Source: Bacteroides sp. UBA7335 (GTDB taxonomy: Bacteria > Bacteroidota > Bacteroidia > Bacteroidales > Bacteroidaceae). From it: DNA of 44,635 nucleotides. Numbering within the stretch: position 1 is the first letter of the stretch; each line of letters opens with the position of its first letter. The stretch is taken from the NCBI GenBank assembly GCA_002471185.1, contig DKPL01000085.1, forward strand, positions 18,156-62,790, in the 5' to 3' direction. A model generated the notes under the pieces. That model saw only the letters and a program-made list of their open reading frames with translations. It was not told the DNA's origin and searched no databases. The translations under genes and the position numbers were made by a program. Positions 24,152-31,909 of this stretch are shown here, one piece after another.

Positions 24152-25384
24152 ATGAAAGAATCAATATTATTTTCTCCCATTACAATAGGGCCGTTAACGC
24201 TTCGTAATCGAACTATTCGTTCGGCAGCGTTTGAAAGCATGTGTCCGGGGAATGCTCCCTCTCAAATGCTATTTGATTATCATCAATCAGTAGCTGCCGG
24301 TGGAGTTGGCATGACTACTATTGCTTACGCTTCGGTTACACAGAGTGGGTTGTCGTTTGAACGGCAACTTTGGATGCGTCCAGAGATAATTCCAGGTTTA
24401 CGCAAAATAACCAATGCCATTCATCATGAAGGTGCAGCTGCTAGTATTCAGATTGGTCACTGTGGAAACATGTCGCACAAAAGCATTTGCGGAGTTACTC
24501 CAATATCAGCCTCTACCGGTCTTAATATTTATTCGCCTACATGGGTACGCGGAATGAAAAAAGAGGAGTTGCCCGCAATGGCCAAAGCTTATGCTAATGC
24601 TGTTAATCTAGCTCGTCAAGCAGGTTTTGATGCTGTCGAAATTCATGCCGGACATGGTTATTTGATTAGTCAGTTTTTATCACCATATACCAATAAACGT
24701 AAAGATGAATATGGAGGAACGCTCGAAAATAGGATGCGTTTTATGGAAATGGTCATGACTGAGGTGATGAAAGCGGCAGGGACCGATATTGCTGTTTTTG
24801 TGAAAATGAATATGCGAGATGGTTTTAAAGGTGGAATGGAAATTGATGAATCGTTGCAAGTTGCTCGAAAACTACTTAGTTTGGGTGTGCATGCTCTTGT
24901 GTTGAGTGGTGGATTTGTAAGTAAAGCACCCATGTATGTCATGAGGGGAGCAATGCCAATTCGTACACTCACTCATTATATGAACTGTTGGTGGTTGAAA
25001 CTAGGTGTAAAGATGGCCGGACGAATAATGATACCTTCAGTTCCTTTTCAAGAAGCTTACTTCTTAGAAGATGCGTTGAAGTTCAGAAGAGAGTTTCCTG
25101 AAGCTAAGCTAGTATATGTTGGTGGGTTAATATCTCGTGCCAAAATTGATGAGGTACTTAATGATGGTTTTGATGCGATACAAATGGGGCGTGCCCTTTT
25201 AAACGAACCGGGTTTTGTGAATCGCATGCGTGAAGAAGAAAGTGCCCGCTGTTCGTGTAAGCATAGTAACTACTGCATCGGAAGAATGTATACTATTGAG
25301 ATGGCTTGTCATCAACATTTGAAAAATGAGACTTTGCCACATTGTCTTCAACGCGAGATCGATGAATTAGAAAAAGAGATATAA
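24152..25384 (+). CDS. Old yellow enzyme-type NADH:flavin oxidoreductase (possible steroid 5-beta- or enone reductase)
   Basis: FMN-dependent ene-reductase of 410 residues from ATG 24152; a GTG one codon earlier is less likely. The TIM-barrel is complete: FSPITIGPLTLRNRTIRSA, QIGHCGNMSHK, FDAVEIHAGHGYLISQFLSP near residue 160, and the phosphate-binding end YVGGLIS...IQMGRALLNEP. After it comes a Cys group, CSCKHSNYC near residue 370 and a further Cys ten residues on, like the 4Fe-4S site of BaiCD/2,4-dienoyl-CoA reductase. Unlike those ~640-residue enzymes it lacks the C-terminal FAD/NAD(P) domains, so electrons must come from elsewhere. Its place between an SRD5A-type reductase and an SDR suggests a delta4-3-oxo bile acid or steroid substrate. 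Confidence 0.85.
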   Translation: MKESILFSPITIGPLTLRNRTIRSAAFESMCPGNAPSQMLFDYHQSVAAGGVGMTTIAYASVTQSGLSFERQLWMRPEIIPGLRKITNAIHHEGAAASIQIGHCGNMSHKSICGVTPISASTGLNIYSPTWVRGMKKEELPAMAKAYANAVNLARQAGFDAVEIHAGHGYLISQFLSPYTNKRKDEYGGTLENRMRFMEMVMTEVMKAAGTDIAVFVKMNMRDGFKGGMEIDESLQVARKLLSLGVHALVLSGGFVSKAPMYVMRGAMPIRTLTHYMNCWWLKLGVKMAGRIMIPSVPFQEAYFLEDALKFRREFPEAKLVYVGGLISRAKIDEVLNDGFDAIQMGRALLNEPGFVNRMREEESARCSCKHSNYCIGRMYTIEMACHQHLKNETLPHCLQREIDELEKEI

Positions 25385-25387
25385 GGT

Positions 25388-26239
25388 ATGATGATGAAAC
25401 AAAATCTTGCGGTTATAACGGGTGCAGATGGCGGAATGGGTAGAGAAATTACCCGAGAAGTAGCAATAGCGGGTTATTCAATCATTATGATATGTTATAC
25501 TACCGAAAAAGGTGAGCGAGTTAAAAATCAACTTGTAGAATCTACAGGAAATTCTAATATTGAAGTTCTTCAAGCAGACTTCTCGTCTATGCAGTCTGTT
25601 TCTGATGTGGCAAATAAAATATTGGAGAAACACATCCCAATAGCTCTACTGATGAATAATGCCGGAACACTTGAGACTCATCTTTCTGTTACTAAAGATG
25701 GAGTGGAACGTACAGTTAGTGTCAACTACTTGGCACCTTATCTATTGACACGTAAACTACTTCCAATGATGACTTCCGGTAGTCGAATTGTAAATATGGT
25801 ATCGTGCACCTATGCTATCGGAAAGATTGATTTTTCTTGTTTTTTTGAACGTGGCAGGAGAGGCAGATTCTGGAGAATACCTATTTATAGTAACACGAAG
25901 CTGGCTTTATTGTTATTTACTTTAGAGCTAGCAGAGCGACTTAATGAAAAAGGAATAACAGTAAATGCTGCAGATCCCGGAATTGTGTCGACTCCTATAA
26001 TAACGATGAAGGCTTGGTTCGATCCATTGACCGATTTATTCTTTCGGCCATTCATCCGCACACCTCGTCAAGGTGCTGATACTGCCATACAGTTGCTGTT
26101 ATCACCTATAAATGAAAAAAAAACAGGCACATTTAGTGCAAGTAGCCGCATCAAGAAATTATCAGCTAAATATAAATTTCATAAACAAAAATCAACCTTA
26201 TGGGATAAGACTGAACTATTAGTAAGAAAATGGCTTTAA
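25388..26239 (+). CDS. Short-chain dehydrogenase/reductase (candidate 3-hydroxysteroid dehydrogenase)
   Basis: NAD(P)-dependent SDR of 283 residues. Cofactor motif TGADGGMG (11-18), NNAG (90-93) and the catalytic tetrad Asn113, Ser139, Tyr167 and Lys171 (YSNTK) are intact. It resembles the retinol-dehydrogenase-like branch, whose members act on hydrophobic alcohols. Translation could begin at any of three consecutive ATGs; the first lies 3 bases after the preceding stop. As third gene after the SRD5A-type and old-yellow-enzyme genes, it is a candidate 3-beta-hydroxysteroid dehydrogenase that reduces the 3-oxo group to give iso forms. Stereospecificity cannot be inferred from the sequence. The operon ends at a hairpin just downstream. 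Confidence 0.85.
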   Translation: MMMKQNLAVITGADGGMGREITREVAIAGYSIIMICYTTEKGERVKNQLVESTGNSNIEVLQADFSSMQSVSDVANKILEKHIPIALLMNNAGTLETHLSVTKDGVERTVSVNYLAPYLLTRKLLPMMTSGSRIVNMVSCTYAIGKIDFSCFFERGRRGRFWRIPIYSNTKLALLLFTLELAERLNEKGITVNAADPGIVSTPIITMKAWFDPLTDLFFRPFIRTPRQGADTAIQLLLSPINEKKTGTFSASSRIKKLSAKYKFHKQKSTLWDKTELLVRKWL

Positions 26240-26243
26240 TGAA

Positions 26244-26279
26244 AAATAGACCTCAGCTGTTTTGCGGTGAGGTCTATTT
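26244..26279. terminator. Terminator between SDR and convergent lipoprotein
   Basis: Perfect 12-base stem AAATAGACCTCA (26244-26255) / TGAGGTCTATTT (26268-26279) with a 12-base loop, directly after the SDR stop and before the convergent lipoprotein stop. The U tracts are short, so efficiency is uncertain. Confidence 0.75.
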
Positions 26280-26287
26280 AGGTATGA

Positions 26288-27124
26288 CTATTCAGATTTA
26301 CTTTCTTTCTCTGCAATCTTTTTCTCGATAAACTGAATTTTTAAGTTAGCTTCTTCCTGCTCTTTCTTTATTTGAGTAATAGCAGACAATACTTGAGATA
26401 GCTCATACAGGTTGGTCAAAGCTGTTAAGTCAGCTCCTGTCATCTGAAAGTTATATTTCTTTCCTCCCAAATACTCTACTTTGATTTTCTTATCCCGATT
26501 CAAATATAGAAATCCCATGACGTTGCCATCTTCTCCCATTTTATAATCAGCCTTTTCAATCTTTTCATTTAAGTCTGTTGTTTCGTAACTATCTCTTGAA
26601 GCCGGAGTTTCAGCAAATGTACCATCAGGTGCTGTAACTTTAACAGCTAGATGATGAATGAAGCTAGGTCCACAGTATATCGAAGTCATGCTCATTATTC
26701 CTTGTTCATTTACCTGAAAACGTAAGAAACTACGATGTAGACTATTCTCAACTGTTTGAGTTGGCCAAAAGTAGTTACCAACCTTTTGGTATTCTGCATT
26801 TTTCTCGAGCACGAATTTGCTTTTCATACTGTCAAATTCTTCTGTTTTTACGCTGAGCATGCTATCTAAATAAACTAAACTTTCTCTTTGTTCTTTTAGC
26901 TCAACCTGTTGCATTAGTTTTATTCCCTCCTTACGAGCTTCAAATGCTTTAGGATATAAAATCTTAATGCTGTCTATTTGTAGTTTAGCCTCATTATAAT
27001 CGCCACTTACAAATGCTTGTTGGGCAGAGTTTAGTCTTTCTGTAGCTTTTTGCTCTATATTTTCACCGCATGATGTGAGTATCAGCCCCATGACACATGC
27101 TCCTACAAGAGGTAATTTTCTCAT
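26288..27124 (-). CDS. Lipoprotein with TPR-like/coiled-coil N-terminal region
   Basis: Conserved-looking lipoprotein of 278 residues, function unknown. Signal peptide and lipobox (LILTSC, then Gly-Glu-Asn) are followed by a helical segment (residues ~25-110) with TPR-like spacing, RLNSAQQAFVSGDYNEAKLQ, and long charged helices. A central beta region contains WPTQTVENSLHRSFLRFQV and SFIHHLAVKV, and the C-terminal ~50 residues return to a charged helix (IKKEQEEANLKIQFIEKKIA). The pattern suggests a periplasm-facing or surface protein binding a partner through coiled coils. A -7-like TATATTTG on the minus strand (27156-27163) lies upstream without a clear -33. I do not recognise a named family. 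Confidence 0.7.
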   Translation of the reverse strand: MRKLPLVGACVMGLILTSCGENIEQKATERLNSAQQAFVSGDYNEAKLQIDSIKILYPKAFEARKEGIKLMQQVELKEQRESLVYLDSMLSVKTEEFDSMKSKFVLEKNAEYQKVGNYFWPTQTVENSLHRSFLRFQVNEQGIMSMTSIYCGPSFIHHLAVKVTAPDGTFAETPASRDSYETTDLNEKIEKADYKMGEDGNVMGFLYLNRDKKIKVEYLGGKKYNFQMTGADLTALTNLYELSQVLSAITQIKKEQEEANLKIQFIEKKIAEKESKSE

Positions 27125-27183
27125 AATTAATCTATCAATTGTTAGTATGAAGGAACAAATATACTATAAAATTGGATAGACAT

Positions 27184-27216
27184 ATTGAAAGTGAAGCTGT
27201 AAAAATTGTACCTTTG
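27184..27216 (+). promoter_or_regulatory. Promoter of the CCA-adding enzyme gene
   Basis: ATTG (27184-27187, one mismatch), 21-base spacer, TACCTTTG (27209-27216, full match). It leaves an untranslated leader of about 110 bases that contains AGGTAAGTC (27246-27254) and GACTTGCCT (27276-27284), which can pair with one G-U. Confidence 0.55.
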
Positions 27217-27335
27217 TAATCTTAAAGTCAATTAATATAGAGTAAAGGTAAGTCTGCATGAGTAAGAATAATACCGACTTGCCTATAAGAACATATATAT
27301 GACTAGGTTGATTGGCTTTTTTAAAGGAAAATGAT

Positions 27336-28766
27336 ATGATAGAATTAACTCGCGAAGAATTAATAGAGAAATTTAGCGATAAGATATTTACGCAGATAGC
27401 AGAAACTGCCGATGATTTAGGGTTAGAGTGCTATGTTGTAGGTGGTTATGTGCGTGATTTGTTTCTGCAACGCCCTTCAAAAGACATTGATGTGGTAGTT
27501 GTGGGAAGTGGCATTGAGATGGCACAAGCTCTTGGACGAAAGTTAGGTAAAGGTGCTCATGTGTCTGTATTTAAAAACTTTGGTACAGCACAAGTGAAGT
27601 ATAGAGGTACCGAGGTTGAATTTGTAGGTGCTCGTAAAGAGTCGTATCAGCGAGACTCTCGTAAGCCTATTGTTGAAGATGGTACGCTTGAAGATGATCA
27701 GAATCGACGTGATTTTACCATTAATGCTATGGCGGTATGTCTAAATAAAAGTCGATTTGGAGAACTAGTCGACCCTTTTAACGGTATTAATGACTTAAAA
27801 GAAAAAACAATACGCACTCCATTAGATCCCGATATCACCTTCAGTGATGACCCCTTAAGAATGATGCGTTGTATCCGGTTTGCTACACAGCTAAACTTCT
27901 ATATCGATGATGATACATTCGAATCGCTTTGTCGTAATCGAGAACGAATTAAAATCATTTCGGGCGAACGAATTGCTGAAGAACTAAACAAAATAATACT
28001 GTCTCCAATACCTTCAAAAGGATTTATTGATTTAGAAAGAAGTGGGTTGTTAGAAATTATATTCCCAGAATTGGCTGCAATGCTTGGAATAGAAACTCGA
28101 AACGGAAGAGCTCACAAAGATAATTTCTATCATACACTTGAAGTATTAGATAATATAAGTAAAAAAACGGATAACTTATGGCTTCGCTGGTCGGCTCTCT
28201 TGCATGATATTGGAAAACCAACGACTAAACGCTGGGAGCCAAAAGCTGGATGGACCTTTCATAATCATAATTTTATTGGTGAAAGAATGGTTCCAAATAT
28301 CTTCAGGAACATGAAGCTTCCTATGAATGAGAAAATGAAGTTTGTTCAAAAAATGGTAGGGCTTCATATGCGTCCTATTGTAATTGCAGATGATATTGTT
28401 ACCGATTCGGCAGTGCGTCGCTTACTCTTTGAAGCTGGTGATGAGATTGATGATTTGATGACTCTGTGTGAAGCCGATATCACCTCGAAGAATATGGAGC
28501 GTAAGCAACGTTTCTTAAATAACTTCGCTTTAGTGCGTCAAAAATTGAAAGATATTGAAGAGAAAGATAGGGTTCGTAACTTTCAGCCTCCCGTGAGTGG
28601 AGAAGAAATTATGGAAATTTTCGGACTTGAACCTTGCCGAGAAGTAGGAACATTAAAAAGTATGATAAAAGATGCAATTTTAGATGGTGTAATTCCTAAT
28701 GAATATGAAGCGGCATATGAGTATATGATTAAAAAAGCCAATAAAATGGGCTTGAAGAAAATTTAA
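27336..28766 (+). CDS. cca: CCA tRNA nucleotidyltransferase with HD domain
   Basis: Adds or repairs the 3' CCA end of tRNAs, a class II nucleotidyltransferase; 476 residues from the ATG at 27336 preceded by AAAGGAAA. The longer open frame starts at an unlikely TTG. Head domain: GGYVRD (36-41), catalytic Asp50 and Asp52 in KDIDVVVVG, RRDFTINAMAV and the ERIAEEL segment. An HD phosphohydrolase domain follows with LLHDIGKPTT near residue 290, as in many CCA enzymes that also trim damaged ends. Some Bacteroidota proteins of this type are annotated as poly(A) polymerase/CCA hybrids; CCA addition is the better call. Monocistronic between its promoter and a strong hairpin. Confidence 0.93.
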   Translation: MIELTREELIEKFSDKIFTQIAETADDLGLECYVVGGYVRDLFLQRPSKDIDVVVVGSGIEMAQALGRKLGKGAHVSVFKNFGTAQVKYRGTEVEFVGARKESYQRDSRKPIVEDGTLEDDQNRRDFTINAMAVCLNKSRFGELVDPFNGINDLKEKTIRTPLDPDITFSDDPLRMMRCIRFATQLNFYIDDDTFESLCRNRERIKIISGERIAEELNKIILSPIPSKGFIDLERSGLLEIIFPELAAMLGIETRNGRAHKDNFYHTLEVLDNISKKTDNLWLRWSALLHDIGKPTTKRWEPKAGWTFHNHNFIGERMVPNIFRNMKLPMNEKMKFVQKMVGLHMRPIVIADDIVTDSAVRRLLFEAGDEIDDLMTLCEADITSKNMERKQRFLNNFALVRQKLKDIEEKDRVRNFQPPVSGEEIMEIFGLEPCREVGTLKSMIKDAILDGVIPNEYEAAYEYMIKKANKMGLKKI

Positions 28767-28862
28767 AAACTTCTAATGTCTATCCATTTTAGTAGCTCTA
28801 GAAGCAAATAATTTTCTATCTGTTGTATCATATCAGTTTATTCTGAATAATTCTATCTTAGC

Positions 28863-28911
28863 AAAAAAGCAATGGGGTATTTCGAAAATAGAGATACCCC
28901 ATTGCTTTTTT
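28863..28911. terminator. Bidirectional terminator between cca and M24 aminopeptidase
   Basis: Perfect 18-base stem AAAAAAGCAATGGGGTAT (28863-28880) / ATACCCCATTGCTTTTTT (28894-28911) followed by three further T. The A and T tracts serve both converging genes. Confidence 0.95.
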
Positions 28912-28947
28912 TTTCAAATGAATTTAATCATTAATGTATGCAGATTA

Positions 28948-30108
28948 TTATCCTAATTCAATGATTTCCTCTTCGCAATTAGTTAACTTTTCAATGCCAT
29001 CAACGGTTACTGCCCATGAGTTTTCGATACCAACAGGTCCTACGCCCGGTATTACTATTTTAGGTTCGAGCGCAAATACCATTCCAGGTTCTAACTCTTG
29101 TTTCATACGTGGAGCAATCACCGGCATTTCATTAATTTCTAGTCCGATGCCATGTCCAATAAAACGAGCCTGTTGATGAATACCCATAAAGCGATCGTCG
29201 AATCCACTTTTTTTCACCATTTCAATGGCTACATTATAAAGATCTTCGCAAACAGCTCCAGGTTTTGCCAAGTTGATAACTTCATTCTGAATATCCAAGC
29301 AAACTTGATGTGCAGCATAGGCTTCATCAGAAAGTTTTCCGATAGAGAAAACACGACTCATATCGCCCATGTATCCATTGAAGTTTCCTCCCATATCGAC
29401 CATCACGCTATAGCCCTCTTTGAGTAACGTTCCATTAGCTCCTACTGGTATCGTGGGGTCTCCTTCTCCACCCAAAGCAAAATCGAAAGGAGATGGGTAA
29501 GCTGCATTATCGCCAGCCAATACACTTCCCATAAAAATTTCCATGCTTTGTCCGAATACTCTAAATATGCCTAAGCCTCCCTCCAATCTCATTAGTCGCT
29601 CTATCTCAATAGACAACTCTCTATCAGTCATGCCGGGGCGATAAACCGATGGGATTTGTTGATAAGCTTTGGTGTGCGCAATGCCCGAACGACGAAACAT
29701 TTCTACTTCGAGAGAAGTTTTTATGCTTCTTGCTTGTCTGATGATGGGAGTACCATTTACGATTTCCGCTTCAGGAAACATATGGGCTAAACGAGTATAT
29801 TCGGTATAAGAAAGTTCGTCGCCTTCTAACATAAGCTTTTGAGGTAGAGGCAATCCTTCTTCTTGCAGAATCTCAATAATTTGCTCTGGTTTACGGATGC
29901 TATATACAAACTCACCTTTGATATGATTGGGACGCTTCACAAATATGCGAGCAGGAGCATGAAGTGGAAGATATAGATATCCACTAATTATCTCTCCATA
30001 AGTATAAAGCAGGTTGACATTACAAGCGATAAGTGCCGCATCGATATTTTGTTGATCCATCAGCCAACGAATTTTGTCGCGACGTCTTTTTAATTCAGGT
30101 TGTACCAT
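28948..30108 (-). CDS. M24-family aminopeptidase (Xaa-Pro peptidase-like)
   Basis: Metal-dependent peptidase of the pita-bread fold, probably cleaving the first residue before Pro. I begin at ATG 30108 (MVQPELKRRRDKIRWLM), giving 386 residues; the upstream 41 codons overlap the promoter. The N-terminal creatinase-like domain (1-150) is followed by the catalytic domain with metal ligands in VMVDMGGNFNGYMGDMSRVF near residue 235, FIGHGIGLEINEMP near 320, MVFALEPKIV, and the final Glu in VGIENSWAVT. Such enzymes are cytosolic and often salvage proline peptides. It is transcribed alone, downstream of gdhA on the same strand but with its own promoter. Confidence 0.9.
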   Translation of the reverse strand: MVQPELKRRRDKIRWLMDQQNIDAALIACNVNLLYTYGEIISGYLYLPLHAPARIFVKRPNHIKGEFVYSIRKPEQIIEILQEEGLPLPQKLMLEGDELSYTEYTRLAHMFPEAEIVNGTPIIRQARSIKTSLEVEMFRRSGIAHTKAYQQIPSVYRPGMTDRELSIEIERLMRLEGGLGIFRVFGQSMEIFMGSVLAGDNAAYPSPFDFALGGEGDPTIPVGANGTLLKEGYSVMVDMGGNFNGYMGDMSRVFSIGKLSDEAYAAHQVCLDIQNEVINLAKPGAVCEDLYNVAIEMVKKSGFDDRFMGIHQQARFIGHGIGLEINEMPVIAPRMKQELEPGMVFALEPKIVIPGVGPVGIENSWAVTVDGIEKLTNCEEEIIELG

Positions 30109-30137
30109 TCTATTTGTAATATTTTGGTTTTGGGCGG

Positions 30138-30169
30138 CAAAGGTAAACTGATTTTCGTTGAAAATGAAA
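30138..30169 (-). promoter_or_regulatory. Promoter of the M24 aminopeptidase gene
   Basis: On the minus strand: TTTC (30169-30166, one mismatch to TTTG), 20-base spacer, TACCTTTG (30145-30138, full match). It lies 30 bases upstream of the chosen ATG, supporting that start. Confidence 0.6.
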
Positions 30170-30180
30170 CCTTTTACTAA

Positions 30181-30224
30181 AAAAAAGTGCGCTACCGATA
30201 TTCTATCACAGACGTCGGTAGCGC
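30181..30224 (-). terminator. Terminator of gdhA
   Basis: Inverted repeat GCGCTACCGA (30189-30198) / TCGGTAGCGC (30215-30224), 16-base loop, followed on the minus strand by a run of Ts. It separates gdhA from the aminopeptidase promoter. Confidence 0.85.
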
Positions 30225-30363
30225 TAACCACAAATACAAATACAACTAAACAAAGTCTATCTTACTTATTATCTAACAATTTGCAATTAAGTATTTTACC
30301 ATTTAGCTTAACAAATTATTTATTTATCTTAACTGCATTTTGCCGATTGTATAATAGTTCTTT
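30225..30363. other. 3' untranslated stretch of gdhA
   Basis: About 140 AT-rich bases between the gdhA stop and its terminator hairpin; nothing else recognised. Confidence 0.4.
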
Positions 30364-31701
30364 TTAGATGATTCCTTGAGCCATCATGGCATGAGCTACT
30401 TTCATAAATCCAGCAATATTTGCTCCTTTTACATAGTTCACATAACCATCAGACTCAGTTCCATATTTTATACACTGTTCATGAATGCCATGCATGATTT
30501 CATGAAGCTTTTTGTCTACTTCAGAAGCAGTCCAAGTGATGTGCATTGCATTTTGGGTCATTTCCAGCCCAGATGTTGCTACGCCACCGGCATTAACAGC
30601 TTTGCCTGGAGCATACATGATTTTATTCTCAATGAATAGGTCAATTGCTTCGGGGGTACATCCCATGTTTGAGATTTCTCCAACACATAAGACTTTATTT
30701 TTTATCAACTCTTTAGCGTCATCACCATCCAACTCGTTTTGAGTAGCGCATGGTAGTGCTATGTCGACTTTAACTTCCCAAGGACGTTTTCCTGCAAAGA
30801 ATTTTGCATTTGGATATTCTTCAACATAAGGTTCAACAATATCATTGCCCGTAGCACGTAGTTCGAGCATATAGTCTATTTTCTCTCCGCTGATGCCATC
30901 TGGATCGTAAATATATCCATCAGGTCCTGATATAGTGACAACCTTAGCTCCTAGTTCGGTAGCTTTTGAAGCTGCGCCCCAAGCTACATTACCAAACCCT
31001 GATATAGCTACTGTCTTATCTTTAATATCTATGCCTTTACTTTTGAGCATATCGTTTACAAAATAGAGCCCTCCAAATCCAGTTGCTTCGGGACGTATTA
31101 GTGATCCACCAAACTCCAAGCCTTTTCCTGTCATGGTGCCTGTAACTTCGCGAGTTAGTTTCTTGTACATTCCATACATATAACCAACTTCACGTCCACC
31201 TACGCCAATATCACCAGCCGGAACATCCATGTCTGGCCCTATATGGCGCCAAAGCTCTAGCATAAATGCTTGACAGAAACGCATTACTTCAGCATCACTT
31301 TTGCCACGTGGAGAGAAGTCTGATCCACCCTTGCCACCACCCATAGGCAATGTAGTAAGAGCATTTTTAAAGGTTTGCTCAAATCCTAGGAATTTTAATA
31401 TTGATAGATTTACTGAAGCGTGGAAGCGAATACCACCTTTGTATGGGCCAATTGCATTATTAAATTGAACGCGATATCCAATGTTTGTTTGCACTTCTCC
31501 TTTATCGTCAACCCAGGTAACACGGAATGTGAAGATACGATCTGGTTCAACCAATCGCTCTATAATCTTAGCTTTTTCAAATTCTGGATGTTGATTGTAT
31601 ATATCTTCAATAGAAAGAAGTACTTCTTTTACTGCTTGGAGATACTCAGATTCTCCGGGATGTTTTGCCTCTAATGAGGACATGATTTTCTGAATATTCA
31701 T
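30364..31701 (-). CDS. gdhA: Glutamate dehydrogenase (hexameric, NADP-type)
   Basis: Reversible amination of 2-oxoglutarate to glutamate, the main ammonium-assimilation route in Bacteroides. The 445-residue protein is typical of the ~49 kDa hexameric class. Seen: VQFNNAIGPYKGGIRFH, the catalytic Lys segment LPMGGGKGGSDFSPRG near residue 120, DVPAGDIGVGGREVGYMYG with the catalytic Asp, the Rossmann motif AISGFGNVAWGAA, and NAGGVATSGLEMTQNA. A minus-strand -7 element TATATTTG (31761-31754) lies about 55 bases upstream without a clear -33. Because the nearby isocitrate dehydrogenase is altered, its 2-oxoglutarate may come from the reductive branch; that is inference. Confidence 0.96.
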   Translation of the reverse strand: MNIQKIMSSLEAKHPGESEYLQAVKEVLLSIEDIYNQHPEFEKAKIIERLVEPDRIFTFRVTWVDDKGEVQTNIGYRVQFNNAIGPYKGGIRFHASVNLSILKFLGFEQTFKNALTTLPMGGGKGGSDFSPRGKSDAEVMRFCQAFMLELWRHIGPDMDVPAGDIGVGGREVGYMYGMYKKLTREVTGTMTGKGLEFGGSLIRPEATGFGGLYFVNDMLKSKGIDIKDKTVAISGFGNVAWGAASKATELGAKVVTISGPDGYIYDPDGISGEKIDYMLELRATGNDIVEPYVEEYPNAKFFAGKRPWEVKVDIALPCATQNELDGDDAKELIKNKVLCVGEISNMGCTPEAIDLFIENKIMYAPGKAVNAGGVATSGLEMTQNAMHITWTASEVDKKLHEIMHGIHEQCIKYGTESDGYVNYVKGANIAGFMKVAHAMMAQGII

Positions 31702-31837
31702 GATATTACGTATTAAAAGGTTGTTTATGATAAAATGTCAGCTATCACACGTGCAAATATAGTGTTATTTTTGATATTGCATCTTTTTTATGCTTAAATT
31801 TTCGACAAATAATAATAAAATGATAGTTGTGCATAAA

Positions 31838-31886
31838 AAAAGCACATCATTCATTGTCTATATATAACAATGAATGATGTGCTTTT
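31838..31886. terminator. Terminator of the prolyl oligopeptidase gene
   Basis: Perfect 20-base stem (31838-31857 with 31867-31886, arms beginning AAAAGCACATC and ending GATGTGCTTTT) and a 9-base loop. On the minus strand it is followed by a T tract. It lies 24 bases beyond the stop codon. Confidence 0.95.
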
Positions 31887-31909
31887 GATTAAAAATTATA
31901 GCTAATACT

